This document shows positions 33,459 through 43,129 of a stretch of DNA of 64,000 bases, piece after piece; within the stretch, counting starts at the first letter, position 1, and every line of letters starts with the position of its first letter. Below the pieces are notes generated by a model. It was not told the DNA's origin. It did no database searches and saw only the letters and a program-made list of their open reading frames with translations. Source of the stretch: Aestuariibaculum sediminum (lineage in GTDB: Bacteria > Bacteroidota > Bacteroidia > Flavobacteriales > Flavobacteriaceae); contig NZ_JACVXB010000003.1 of the NCBI RefSeq assembly GCF_014596945.1, positions 124,001 to 188,000 of the forward strand, read 5' to 3'. The translations under genes were made by a program, and so were the position numbers.

Positions 33459-36386
33459 TTAATCATCCAATAGCGCTTCTCTTAAAATAGATATTGGGTG
33501 TTTAGCCTGGCGCTGGGTACCATCTTTTATTTGATGTCTGCAGCTTGTTCCGTTTGCTGAAATAATCGTGTCGAAAGCTGCATGTCTAACCGCTGGAAAT
33601 AAGGTTTGCTCTCCCACATTCATACTCACCTGGTAATGTTCCTTTTCGTAACCAAAACTTCCGGCCATACCGCAACAACCACTAGGAATAATAGTAACCT
33701 TATAATTTTTAGGTAAATTCAACACATCAAAACTCGACAATTGATTTCCCATGGATTTTTGATGACAATGCCCATGAAATTTAATAGTTTTAGCTTCAGT
33801 TGTAAATTGCTCCGGTTTTATATTTCCTAATTTTATTTCTTGCTGAATAAATTCTTCTATAATAAATACATGCTTGGCTATATGTTCTGCCGAAGTTTTA
33901 TCGTCTGCCAATTTTAAATATTCATCTTTAAAACTTAAAATAGCCGAAGGTTCAATACCAATAAGTGGCGTATCGGCGGAAACTATATTTTTAAAAATAG
34001 CTATGTTTTTGTTCGCTACTTTTTTAGCCTGCTCCAGTAAACCTTTTGATATAAACGTGCGGCCAGATTCAGCATGATCAATTACTTTTACTTCATAATT
34101 TAAGGCTGTTAACAATTTAAAAGCATCAACTCCTATAGAGGTATCTAAATGATTTAAAAATTCATCATTAAATAAATAAACTGTTTTTATAGGTTTACTG
34201 ACATAGATTTTCTCATCGAGCGCTTTAAAAACCTTTTTAAAACTCTTTTTAGTTATCAACGGTAGTTGTCTTTCTTTAGCAATGCCAAAGGTTTTCTTTA
34301 ATACAGATGAAGTCAGTTTGTTTGAAAACACCATATTGGTTAATGCAGGAAAAACACTTCCGAATCCATTCAATTTATTGTTATAAGCAAACATTTTTGT
34401 TCGCCAAGACACACCATTCGATTTTTGATACTGATAAAGAAACTCTGCTTTTAATGTTGCTATATCAACACTACTTGGGCACTCACTGGCGCAAGCCTTA
34501 CAGCTTAAACACAAATCGAATACTGTTTTGAGTTCTTCGGAGTCGAATTTATTTTCCTTTTCAGAATTCGTCAAAAATTCCCGCAAGGCGTTTGCTCTTG
34601 CTCTTGTAGTATCTTTTTCGTGTCTTGTGGCTCTGTAACTCGGACACATAACACCGCCGAATTCAGGTAATTTTCGACAATCGCCGGAGCCGTTGCATTT
34701 CTCGGCTTCCCGTAAAATCCCTAAAGACGATGAAAAATCCATTATGGTTTTAATTTCGGGTTCTTTACGGTCGGGTTGATAGCGTAAATTTTTATCCATT
34801 GGAAAAGCATCAACTATTTTTCCGGGATTAAAAATATTATTAACATCAAAAGCCTGTTTAATTCGTTTTAAAATCTGATAATTAATATCGCCAATCATTA
34901 AAGCAATAAATTCTCCACGCACAATGCCATCACCATGCTCGCCACTCATAGAGCCGCCATATTTTTTTACTAGATGAGCTACATCGGTGGTGATTTTTCT
35001 AAACAAATTAACATCTTCCGATTTTTTTAAATTTAAAACAGGACGTAAATGCAATTCACCCGCCCCAGCATGAGCATAATAAATAGCCTCTTGATTATAG
35101 CCTTTCATTAAGGCTGTAAATTCCGAAATATAACTTGATAAATCAGGCAATGCTACCGCGGTATCTTCAATACATGCCGCCGACTTTTTATCTCCTTTAA
35201 TATTTCCTAATAAGCCTAACCCTGCACTTCGTAAAATATTAGCCTTATTTATATCTTCACCTCGTAACTGTGGATAGGCATAACTTAATCCTGACGATTT
35301 AATACTTATTACTAATTCTTCGGCTAATTGATTAACTTCCTCTTTCGAATTTGCCCTAACCTCACACATTAAAATAGCCTTAGGATCGCCTTCAATAAAT
35401 TGCCTGTTCTCCTGTTGCGTCCTATTGTTTTTTGTACAGTCTAAAATGGTTTTATCCATCATTTCGCAGGTATACAAATTGTGCGACATGACTAATTCTA
35501 CGGTATTCAAACAATTTTCAATACTTTCAAAGTGCGCAGCAACCATCACACTTTCCTGCGGTGGTAAATCATCCAATTTTAAGGTGATTTGAGTAGAAAA
35601 GGCTAAAGTACCTTCACTTCCTGACAACAATTCACACATATTGAAATTAGTTGTGGAATCACTAAAAATATTAGACTTTATTAATTCATCAATAGCATAC
35701 CCTGTATTACGTCGATGAATTTCTGGTTTTGGAAATTTATCTTTAATTTCCTGCTGCACTCCCTTAGAATTCAAAGCACTAAACAAAACTCTGTAAATAT
35801 GTCCTTCTAAAGAATGTGCTTTAGCCTTTTTATGAAATTCCTCAGGTGTAAGCTCCTTAAAAACTGCTTCACTTCCATCTGCAAGTAAAGTTTCAATTTC
35901 TACGACTTTATCTCGTGTAACACCATACTGAATGGAAGTGGTTCCAGAGGAATTATTTCCTACCATACCACCAATCATAGCACGATTGGAAGTTGATGTT
36001 ATCGGGCTGAAAAACAAACCGTATGGCTTTAAAAAGTTGTTAAGCTTATCTCTTACAACGCCAGGCTGAACGGTAACCGTTTTATTTTTTTCGTCGAATT
36101 CTATTATTTCAGTAAAATGTCTAGATACATCAACAACAATTCCATCGCCAACGCATTGCCCTGCTAAAGATGTCCCTGCCGTTCTTGGAATTAATGACGT
36201 TTTATGAGTTGTTGCAAACTCTATAAGTAACTTTAAATCTTCTTTATTCTTAGGATAAGCAACTGCTTTGGGAAGTATTCTATATACCGATGCATCTGTG
36301 GCATAAATAGCTTTAATTAAATCGTCAAAATACAGTTCTCCAGAAAGCTTTTCGCTTAATACTTGTAAATGTGAAAGTAGGGTCAT
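33459..36386 (-). CDS. FAD-binding and 4Fe-4S/CCG-domain oxidoreductase fusion
   Basis: A 975-residue three-part protein. Residues 1-470 are a GlcD/D-lactate-dehydrogenase-like FAD domain (PRTAGTSLAGQCVGDGIVVD, and GSGEHGDGIVR-like SGEHGDGIVRGEF). Residues 560-660 hold two 4Fe-4S clusters (CNGSGDCRKLP and CLSCKACASECPSSVD). The C-terminal part is a CCG domain (FHGHCHQKSMGNQ, PSGCCGMAGSFGY). It should oxidise a hydroxy acid such as glycolate or D-lactate and pass electrons to a quinone, like a fused GlcDEF. The gene stands alone, convergent with the LpxH-like gene. Confidence 0.9.
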   Translation of the reverse strand: MTLLSHLQVLSEKLSGELYFDDLIKAIYATDASVYRILPKAVAYPKNKEDLKLLIEFATTHKTSLIPRTAGTSLAGQCVGDGIVVDVSRHFTEIIEFDEKNKTVTVQPGVVRDKLNNFLKPYGLFFSPITSTSNRAMIGGMVGNNSSGTTSIQYGVTRDKVVEIETLLADGSEAVFKELTPEEFHKKAKAHSLEGHIYRVLFSALNSKGVQQEIKDKFPKPEIHRRNTGYAIDELIKSNIFSDSTTNFNMCELLSGSEGTLAFSTQITLKLDDLPPQESVMVAAHFESIENCLNTVELVMSHNLYTCEMMDKTILDCTKNNRTQQENRQFIEGDPKAILMCEVRANSKEEVNQLAEELVISIKSSGLSYAYPQLRGEDINKANILRSAGLGLLGNIKGDKKSAACIEDTAVALPDLSSYISEFTALMKGYNQEAIYYAHAGAGELHLRPVLNLKKSEDVNLFRKITTDVAHLVKKYGGSMSGEHGDGIVRGEFIALMIGDINYQILKRIKQAFDVNNIFNPGKIVDAFPMDKNLRYQPDRKEPEIKTIMDFSSSLGILREAEKCNGSGDCRKLPEFGGVMCPSYRATRHEKDTTRARANALREFLTNSEKENKFDSEELKTVFDLCLSCKACASECPSSVDIATLKAEFLYQYQKSNGVSWRTKMFAYNNKLNGFGSVFPALTNMVFSNKLTSSVLKKTFGIAKERQLPLITKKSFKKVFKALDEKIYVSKPIKTVYLFNDEFLNHLDTSIGVDAFKLLTALNYEVKVIDHAESGRTFISKGLLEQAKKVANKNIAIFKNIVSADTPLIGIEPSAILSFKDEYLKLADDKTSAEHIAKHVFIIEEFIQQEIKLGNIKPEQFTTEAKTIKFHGHCHQKSMGNQLSSFDVLNLPKNYKVTIIPSGCCGMAGSFGYEKEHYQVSMNVGEQTLFPAVRHAAFDTIISANGTSCRHQIKDGTQRQAKHPISILREALLDD

Positions 36387-36535
36387 TGGTTCTATAGCCT
36401 GATTAATTTAGTACAGGAAGTTAAATATAAATACAATTTTAATTTTTTATTAAAAATTTCTGATAAGTAGTAAAAATATGAACTAATTAATAAAAAACTA
36501 CGTATATTTCACTAATAAACAAAACTAAAAATCTT

Positions 36536-37015
36536 ATGAAAAAATTATTTTTATTTGCAATCGCTGTATTAGGATTTGCTTTTATGTCTAACGCTCAAGA
36601 CATTTCAAAACACGCTCTTGGTTTAAGACTTGGTGATAGTGATGGTTTCGGTGCCGAAATATCTTACCAACATGCCTTAGGTTCAAACAACCGATTAGAA
36701 GCTGATTTAGGTTGGAGAGATGGAAATGGTTTTGATGGTTTTAAACTTACAGGCTTATACCAATGGGTATTCCCTCTTCAAAACAGTTTTAACTGGTATG
36801 TTGGTGCCGGTGGTGGTTTAGGATCATATGATTACGACAACGAAGCAAATGACAATGATGGTACATTCGTATTTCTTGCTGGTGACATAGGTATTGAATA
36901 TAGTTTTAATATCCCTTTAATGTTATCACTGGATTTTAGACCTGAGTTAGGGTTTGGTAATCATCATGATGATCTTGATTTTGATATTGCATTAGGTATT
37001 AGATACCAATTTTAA
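36536..37015 (+). CDS. Small outer-membrane beta-barrel protein
   Basis: A 159-residue protein with a signal peptide over residues 1-20 (ending SNAQ). The mature part is alternating beta strands rich in glycine, aspartate and aromatic residues and ends in a typical final strand with C-terminal phenylalanine (DIALGIRYQF). This is the pattern of an 8-strand outer-membrane barrel of about 140 residues. The acidic loops (ANDNDG, HHDDLDFD) may face outwards. No precise function was recognised. It is followed by a strong terminator. A -7-like TATATTTC (36503-36510) lies 26 bases upstream of the start. Confidence 0.82.
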   Translation: MKKLFLFAIAVLGFAFMSNAQDISKHALGLRLGDSDGFGAEISYQHALGSNNRLEADLGWRDGNGFDGFKLTGLYQWVFPLQNSFNWYVGAGGGLGSYDYDNEANDNDGTFVFLAGDIGIEYSFNIPLMLSLDFRPELGFGNHHDDLDFDIALGIRYQF

Positions 37016-37031
37016 ATCTCACTATATAATT

Positions 37032-37059
37032 AAAAAGCGCCAATTTTGGCGCTTTTTTT
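37032..37059 (+). terminator. Rho-independent terminator of the outer-membrane barrel gene
   Basis: A 12-bp stem, AAAAAGCGCCAA (37032-37043) and TTGGCGCTTTTT (37046-37057), with a two-base core loop and a following T-run. It begins 17 bases after the stop codon. Confidence 0.93.
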
Positions 37060-37127
37060 ATGCCTAAAAATTAAGTATTACAAACCGAATTCTTATATTT
37101 ATTATCCTAACTTAAAACACATTAACT

Positions 37128-37499
37128 ATGAAACTAGGTGCCTTCTCAGTAAGTTTAAGCGTAAAAGATATTATGGTCTCGAAAGTATTTTATGAAACCT
37201 TAGGGTTTGAAGTTTTCGCAGGAGATATCGAGAAAAAATATCTTATTATGAAAAATGAAAATACCTTAATCGGACTCTTTGAAGGGATGTTTGAAAACAA
37301 TATACTTACATTCAATCCTGGATGGGATGCAAATGCCAACACGCTAGACAATTTTGATGATGTAAGGGATATTCAAAAACACCTTAAAACGGCTGGAATA
37401 TTACTAAAAAGTGAAGCCGACGAAAGCACCTCAGGACCTGCCAACTGTTTGGTTTTAGACCCCGACGGCAATGCAATATTAATAGACCAGCATGTGTAA
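37128..37499 (+). CDS. VOC/glyoxalase-superfamily protein
   Basis: A 123-residue single-domain VOC protein with the two paired beta-alpha-beta-beta-beta modules: GAFSVSLSVKDI, then a FYETLGFEVF module, and a C-terminal PANCLVLDPDGNAILIDQH module. This resembles dioxygenase or glyoxalase-like proteins. The expected metal ligands are incomplete by eye, so it may be a binding or resistance protein instead of an enzyme. It ends immediately against the convergent bshA gene with no spacer. Confidence 0.82.
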   Translation: MKLGAFSVSLSVKDIMVSKVFYETLGFEVFAGDIEKKYLIMKNENTLIGLFEGMFENNILTFNPGWDANANTLDNFDDVRDIQKHLKTAGILLKSEADESTSGPANCLVLDPDGNAILIDQHV

Positions 37500-38636
37500 T
37501 TATAACACTAAAAACTTAGCCAAAGTATCTTCGTAGATTTTCTCGTACTGAGGTACGATGGTTTGTACATCAAATTTTAGAGCTGTTTGTCGGGCGTTAC
37601 CTTTAAAGGTCTCCAGACGAGCTTCATCACTTAAAATATATAATGCGTTTTTTGTCATATCGGCAACATCTCCAACATCACTTAAAAACCCTGATACCCC
37701 TTGAACATTAACCTCAGGAATTCCACCAGTATTACTCGATATAACTGGCACTCTCGAGGCCATGGCTTCAAGCGCTGCCAAGCCAAAGCTTTCGGTCTGC
37801 GACGGTAATAAAAATAAATCGCTAAACCATAATATTTTATCTATTTCATGGCTTTTCCCTAAAAAGGCTACTTTATTATAAATACCAAGCTCCACACAAC
37901 GTGCCTCTATTCTTTCTCGTTCGGGACCTTCGCCAGCTAACATTAGTTTGGCAGGCATTTCTTTTTGAATATTGTAAAAAATTTCAATAACGTCGTCTAC
38001 ACGTTTTACCGGACGTAAATTACTAATATGAGTAATGATCTTTTCATCATCTTTTGCCAAAATAGCGCGGTGACAGTTAGAAAATGACCCCGTATATTTA
38101 TCTAAATCGATAAAATTTGTAACAACTTTAATTTCGTTTTTAATATCAAAAAGACGCAGTGTATCTTCTTTTAAACTATCGGAAACTGCCGTTACAGCAT
38201 CCGATTTGTTTATACTAAAGGTTACTGCCGGTTTGTAAAAAGGATGACTACCGACTAAAGTTATATCTGTACCATGTAATGTTGTTACGATAGGCACATG
38301 AATATTTTCTTCAATAAGCATTTTCTTCGCCATATAAGCAGCGTAAGCATGGGGAATAGCATAGTGCACATGTAAAATCTCTATTTTATGAAGTTTTACC
38401 ATATCCACAAGCTTACTCGATAAAGCCAATTCATAAGGTTGATAATGAAATAGCGGATATTCAGGTACATTTACCTCATGATAATGCACATTATTACTAA
38501 TTAATTCTAATCGAACGGGTTGATTATATGTAATAAAATGAATTTCATGACCACGTTTAGACAATTCTAAACCTAGCTCTGTGGCAACTACACCACTACC
38601 TCCAAAAGTTGGATAACAAACTATTCCTATTTTCAT
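37500..38636 (-). CDS. bshA: N-acetyl-alpha-D-glucosaminyl L-malate synthase (bacillithiol synthesis)
   Basis: A 378-residue GT4-family glycosyltransferase that joins UDP-GlcNAc to L-malate, the first step of bacillithiol synthesis. It opens KIGIVCYPTFGGSGVVATELG, has the GTDITLVG and SNLRPVKRVDD segments and the GT4 EX7E region (ESFGLAALEAMAS). Bacillithiol replaces glutathione in Flavobacteriaceae. It lies 21 bases downstream of the GH3/beta-lactamase fusion gene, so the two are probably co-transcribed. The later genes bshB and bshC are not in the window. Confidence 0.95.
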   Translation of the reverse strand: MKIGIVCYPTFGGSGVVATELGLELSKRGHEIHFITYNQPVRLELISNNVHYHEVNVPEYPLFHYQPYELALSSKLVDMVKLHKIEILHVHYAIPHAYAAYMAKKMLIEENIHVPIVTTLHGTDITLVGSHPFYKPAVTFSINKSDAVTAVSDSLKEDTLRLFDIKNEIKVVTNFIDLDKYTGSFSNCHRAILAKDDEKIITHISNLRPVKRVDDVIEIFYNIQKEMPAKLMLAGEGPERERIEARCVELGIYNKVAFLGKSHEIDKILWFSDLFLLPSQTESFGLAALEAMASRVPVISSNTGGIPEVNVQGVSGFLSDVGDVADMTKNALYILSDEARLETFKGNARQTALKFDVQTIVPQYEKIYEDTLAKFLVL

Positions 38637-38657
38637 TTTTACTTTCTACTAAATTTC

Positions 38658-41576
38658 TTAATCGATAATAGCCTGATATATTAAACGCTGAATATCGGTT
38701 CTTATATTTTCTTTTAGCAACAGATTATGATCTGCGCTGGGATAGGTTCGGTTTGCCAAAAATACGTAAACTATTTCTGTCTCAGGGTCTGCCCAGGCAT
38801 AAGTTCCTGTAAAACCAGAATGTCCAAAACTAGACATGGACACACAACCACAGGTTGGTCCTTCGCCACTTAACTGCGGTTTATCAAATCCGACTCCTCT
38901 CCTGTTATCTTCATTCCTGTAATAGCTTTTATTAAAACGATCTATAGTCTCAGGAAGCAAAAATTGTTTTCCTCCATAATACCCCTTTTGTAAATACATT
39001 TGCATAATTTTCGCCACATCATTAGCATTACTAAAAATTCCTGCATGCCCTCCAATACCATTTTGCATAGCGGCACCCATATCGTGCACATAACCATGTA
39101 CCTCACGATATCTGTAATAATTATCGACCTCGGTAGGCACAATTTTTTTATTGCTTATTTTATGATACGGATTATACAGGGTATTATTTGCTCCTAACGG
39201 TTCGTAAAAATGACTTTGCACTAACTGCTCCAGTGTTCTGTCGTAATAATCTTCAATAAATTTCTTTAATATATAGTAGGGGAAGTCGCTATATCTATAT
39301 CTTAAATTTGGTAACAACTCAGAATCTTTAATAATTTTTTGAATTGAATCTGGATAGTCAGAACGTAGATACATATTTTTAGCTACCTCTATATCGAATG
39401 CTTTGCTGCGTTCCGTGGTATAATAAGTACCACTAGGACGTTTGGTTATAGAATCTAATGTGTGATAATAAAAGGGCTCCCACGGACGTAAACGTGCATA
39501 ATGCGACAACATTTGCCTAATCGTTATATCTTCCTTGTTAGACCCTTTATAATCTGGTAATAATTCACCTAATTTAGAATCTAACGAAATAATACCCTCC
39601 TGCTCCAATTCCATAACCAATGGTAATGTAGCCAATATTTTTGTTAATGAAGCTACATCGTAAATGTCATCCCAGCCTACTTGCTCCTTTCCTTTATAGG
39701 TGTGTTTTCCAAAATTTTTATTGTAAATAACCTTGCCTCTTCGTGCGATTAAAAGTTGAATACCTGGGGTCATTTTACCTGATATTGCTTTTTGGACCAG
39801 TGAATCTACTTTCTTTAATTTTTTAGAATCCATGCCAACGCGTTCCGGTATGGAATATCCTAAACGTTTAATTGCATGCCGGTGAATACCATGACCTACA
39901 GGAAAAGTTTCTCCGATTGAAACTGGTAAAACCCCATTAGCATCAATTGCACCAAAAATAAGTTGAGCCGATTTTTGTTGGGCGATTTCAGAATTTTGAT
40001 AACTGCAAATTATCCCTTCAATATTTGTTACAGATTTCAGGCTGGCCAGAGCATATGGTTTTACAAATGCATCTAAAATAACGGTATGAGATGCAGCTAT
40101 ATTTTCAATCCAATTTAATTCTTCTTCTGAAAACTCGAAACTTTTCCAAGGATTTGCATTTGAGCGATGAAACCCGATTATAACCGTATTGTAATCCTGT
40201 AATTTAGCCGTTAATTCATCAAAATTTGGTGCTGTAATTTGATGAATTTTTCCATATTTACGTAATTCATTAAAAAACACCGAACCATCGTCATCACCCA
40301 AACCAACATAAGCCATTGTCTTTGTTTCTAAGTTCTGTATTGGTACTAAATCTCTTTCGTTTTGCACCAGAGTTATCGCGTTTTCTAATAGTTCTTCGTA
40401 GAGAATATCATCTTTTAACCGATTTAAATCGGCTACCAAATTTTTTAAAACAATAGGTTCATAATTATTTAAACCTACTTTGAATTTCGCCTGAAGTATT
40501 TTTTTAACTGAATATGCTAATCGTTGTTCTGTAATTTCACCAGCATAGTACGCTTCAGTCATTTTTGAAACACCCACACCAACATCTTCACTCATTAACA
40601 TAACATCGTTTCCTGCTTTAAAAGCCGCCAAATCAATAGCTCCTGTTTCACTAAAATTAGCTGCACCTTTCATAGTTAAAGCATCGGTAAAAGTCAATCC
40701 TTGAAACTGCAATTTGCTTTGTAAAATATCGGTAACTATATGTTCAGATAAAGATGAAGGATAACCTGAGCGCGGTTCTAAACTTGGCACATTTAAGTGC
40801 GCTACCATGACACTCGAAAGCCCTTCCGCTATTAATTTTTTATACGGATATAATTCTACGGCATCAATACGCTCTTTATTGAAACTAATAGTCGGCAACG
40901 TTTTATGAGAATCCTGGTCGGTATCTCCATGACCAGGAAAATGTTTAGCATTAGCTAATACACCGGCACTTTGCATACCTTTCATAAAAGCGAGTGCCTT
41001 TTCAGTAACATTATCGCGATCCTCCCCAAACGATCGGTTTCCTATAATGGGGTTTTTAGGATTTGTATTAATATCTACCACTGGGGCAAAATTAAAATGA
41101 ACCCCAATACGTTTACAATGTTCGCCTATTTGTCTTCCTGTTTGTTCAACCAGTTGATTATCCTTAATTGCTCCAAGCGTCATATTCCAAGGAAAAGCAT
41201 AGGTAGAATCCAATCGCATACTTAAGCCCCACTCGGCATCCATACCTACTAGTAACGGCACTTTAGACAAGGCCTGAAGTTCGTTATTTAATTTAGCCTG
41301 ACGTACAGGTCCCCCCAAAGAGTAAATAATGCCTCCTATTTTATATTCTTTAATCAGGTTTTCTATTTTCTTTTTTGTAGCCTGATCTTGATTAGACATC
41401 ACTTGAACCATATAAAGCTGCCCTATTTTTTCTTTTAACGACAAGCTATTATACACGCTATCTACCCATTTTTGCTGAGCTACTGAATCTTCTGTTAATA
41501 GTGGATTTATAGCCTGCTGAGCAATTGAAACTGATGTAATAAGAAATATGTTTAAATAAAGAAAGATTTGACGCAT
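38658..41576 (-). CDS. GH3 beta-N-acetylhexosaminidase fused to a serine beta-lactamase-like domain, exported
   Basis: A 972-residue exported two-enzyme fusion (signal peptide to about residue 20). Residues 25-370 are a GH3 domain of the NagZ type with KHFPGHGDTDQDSH as the His/Asp catalytic region and FTDALTMKGAA carrying the nucleophile region. The middle resembles a GH3 C-terminal domain. Residues 590-970 are a class C beta-lactamase-like domain: SLTK (Ser-x-x-Lys), YSD in place of Y-x-N, and a late HSGFTG segment. The expected role is muropeptide or beta-lactam-related cell-wall turnover outside the cytosol. It is upstream of bshA in the same direction. Confidence 0.9.
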   Translation of the reverse strand: MRQIFLYLNIFLITSVSIAQQAINPLLTEDSVAQQKWVDSVYNSLSLKEKIGQLYMVQVMSNQDQATKKKIENLIKEYKIGGIIYSLGGPVRQAKLNNELQALSKVPLLVGMDAEWGLSMRLDSTYAFPWNMTLGAIKDNQLVEQTGRQIGEHCKRIGVHFNFAPVVDINTNPKNPIIGNRSFGEDRDNVTEKALAFMKGMQSAGVLANAKHFPGHGDTDQDSHKTLPTISFNKERIDAVELYPYKKLIAEGLSSVMVAHLNVPSLEPRSGYPSSLSEHIVTDILQSKLQFQGLTFTDALTMKGAANFSETGAIDLAAFKAGNDVMLMSEDVGVGVSKMTEAYYAGEITEQRLAYSVKKILQAKFKVGLNNYEPIVLKNLVADLNRLKDDILYEELLENAITLVQNERDLVPIQNLETKTMAYVGLGDDDGSVFFNELRKYGKIHQITAPNFDELTAKLQDYNTVIIGFHRSNANPWKSFEFSEEELNWIENIAASHTVILDAFVKPYALASLKSVTNIEGIICSYQNSEIAQQKSAQLIFGAIDANGVLPVSIGETFPVGHGIHRHAIKRLGYSIPERVGMDSKKLKKVDSLVQKAISGKMTPGIQLLIARRGKVIYNKNFGKHTYKGKEQVGWDDIYDVASLTKILATLPLVMELEQEGIISLDSKLGELLPDYKGSNKEDITIRQMLSHYARLRPWEPFYYHTLDSITKRPSGTYYTTERSKAFDIEVAKNMYLRSDYPDSIQKIIKDSELLPNLRYRYSDFPYYILKKFIEDYYDRTLEQLVQSHFYEPLGANNTLYNPYHKISNKKIVPTEVDNYYRYREVHGYVHDMGAAMQNGIGGHAGIFSNANDVAKIMQMYLQKGYYGGKQFLLPETIDRFNKSYYRNEDNRRGVGFDKPQLSGEGPTCGCVSMSSFGHSGFTGTYAWADPETEIVYVFLANRTYPSADHNLLLKENIRTDIQRLIYQAIID

Positions 41577-41779
41577 AAAAGGATTAATTAAGTATGACTA
41601 GCTGATTAAAACTAATATCATGCCAAAATAACACTTTTAAGAGTAAGATTAAAGCACTTTTCAATAGATTTATGAAAGGTTTTAAACAGATTATTCCATA
41701 ATAAATTTAAAAACTTCTGAAACTAGCTTGAACTAAGAAAACTTTCCATACTCATCGTTCAAACACCTAAAAAACAAGC

Positions 41780-42265
41780 CTATTTTAAAAAGCGACTATG
41801 CCAACTCTCGCTTGCAGGAACTTCCCAATTTTCATTAAATTCGGCAACATTAGCTACCAAATTATTGAATACAATCGTATTTTTTGAAACCGCCCTGTCT
41901 TTAGCCATTTTTTTAAAATCGTTAAGTGATTTGTAAGCAACATACTCACCTTGCTTATAAGATACGTTCATCTTATCCATTAAATCAACCTTATATGCTT
42001 CTTCTAATTGTTGAATGAATCGAACAGAGGCATCAATTGAACAACCTGTCGCCTTGTTTAAATTTTGATTTAAGCCTATGATTATAAAGCGTTTATATTT
42101 TATTAAATACCCTGCATTTAAATCACTGCCATGGGCCGTCCAGTTATCGATAAACACATCTAACTTTTCCTCTATTTCCTTAATCTCTTCTTCTGTAAAC
42201 GATCGATTAGCCTGATATATCCAAACTCGCGATTCTTCTGGTAAAGTATTAAAATCTACTAGCAT
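41780..42265 (-). CDS. Conserved small protein often mislabelled ABC transporter ATPase
   Basis: A 161-residue soluble protein with no signal peptide. It has no Walker A or B motif and no ABC signature, so it cannot be an ABC ATPase even though close relatives are often given that name. Visible features are ESRVWIYQANRSF, DNWTAHGSD, IIGLNQNLNKATGCSIDASVRFIQQLE. The ATG at 42265 is chosen; a TTG three codons earlier would give 164 residues. It is the last gene of the amidase/MCE/Fe-S series, 45 bases after the CCG-domain gene. Its function is unknown. Confidence 0.78.
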   Translation of the reverse strand: MLVDFNTLPEESRVWIYQANRSFTEEEIKEIEEKLDVFIDNWTAHGSDLNAGYLIKYKRFIIIGLNQNLNKATGCSIDASVRFIQQLEEAYKVDLMDKMNVSYKQGEYVAYKSLNDFKKMAKDRAVSKNTIVFNNLVANVAEFNENWEVPASESWHSRFLK

Positions 42266-42310
42266 TTTTTTCAATTTTTGGTGTTGCCATTTTCATATTA
42301 ACATCTACTC

Positions 42311-43099
42311 CTACTGAGCATTTGCTATTAATTCAGCGACATCCAGTACCGTTATTTCGTTTTCTTTTTCTTTGGCTTTTACGCCATCTGTCATCATCGT
42401 ATTACAATACGGACAACCTGTAGCAATTATGTTAGGTTGTGTTTGCAAAGCATCTTCGGTCCTAAGTACATTTATGTCTTTATCGCCTTTTTCAGGCTCT
42501 TTAAACATTTGAGCTCCACCCGCACCACAACACAAAGCTGTTTTTCGATGGCGTTTCATTTCAACTAATTCAACGCCTAAAGTTTGCAGTAATGCTCGGG
42601 GTGCTTCGTACACTTCGTTTGCTCGTCCTAAATAACAGGGGTCATGAAATGTAACTCGCTTTCCTTTAAACGTGTTTTCTCCTTCAATTGTCAAACGACC
42701 ACTTTTTATCAGCTCATTTATAAACTCCGTATGATGTTGTACTTTATATTGACCTCCAAGCTGCGGGTATTCATTCTTTAACGTATTATATGAATGCGGA
42801 CACGCCGTTACAATGCGCTTAACTTGGTATGCATTTAAAACTTCTATATTAGTTACCGCTTGCATCTGGAATAGAAACTCATTCCCCGCTCGTTTTGCAA
42901 CATCGCCAGTACAGCTTTCTTCGGTTCCTAACACTGCAAAATCAACATTTGCTTTATTAAGAATCTTTACAAATGCCTTTGTAATTTTTTTAGCTCTGTC
43001 GTCATAGCTTCCCGCAGACCCAACCCAAAATAATATTTCAGGCTGCCGTCCCTCGGCCATACATTCTGCCATGGTAGGCACGTTAAGTACTTCGCTCAT
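42311..43099 (-). CDS. CCG-domain Fe-S protein (HdrB-like)
   Basis: A 262-residue protein with two cysteine-rich CCG-type motifs, HDPCYLGRANE then ALCCGAGGAQMF and ATGCPYCNTMMTDG. It resembles subunit B of heterodisulfide reductase, the cysteine-rich subunit of succinate- and glycolate-type complexes. It probably works with the membrane 4Fe-4S protein at 43511-44818 as a two-part electron-transfer module; their genes are separated only by the small protein gene at 43130. Its donor and acceptor are unknown. Confidence 0.88.
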   Translation of the reverse strand: MSEVLNVPTMAECMAEGRQPEILFWVGSAGSYDDRAKKITKAFVKILNKANVDFAVLGTEESCTGDVAKRAGNEFLFQMQAVTNIEVLNAYQVKRIVTACPHSYNTLKNEYPQLGGQYKVQHHTEFINELIKSGRLTIEGENTFKGKRVTFHDPCYLGRANEVYEAPRALLQTLGVELVEMKRHRKTALCCGAGGAQMFKEPEKGDKDINVLRTEDALQTQPNIIATGCPYCNTMMTDGVKAKEKENEITVLDVAELIANAQ

Positions 43100-43129
43100 T
43101 ACTTTTTATTTTAAAAAAGACAATGTCTT

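Noticed and set aside
41780-42265. Reading the conserved protein as an ABC transporter ATPase
   Set aside because: No Walker A, Walker B or ABC signature is present; the common label is not supported by the sequence.
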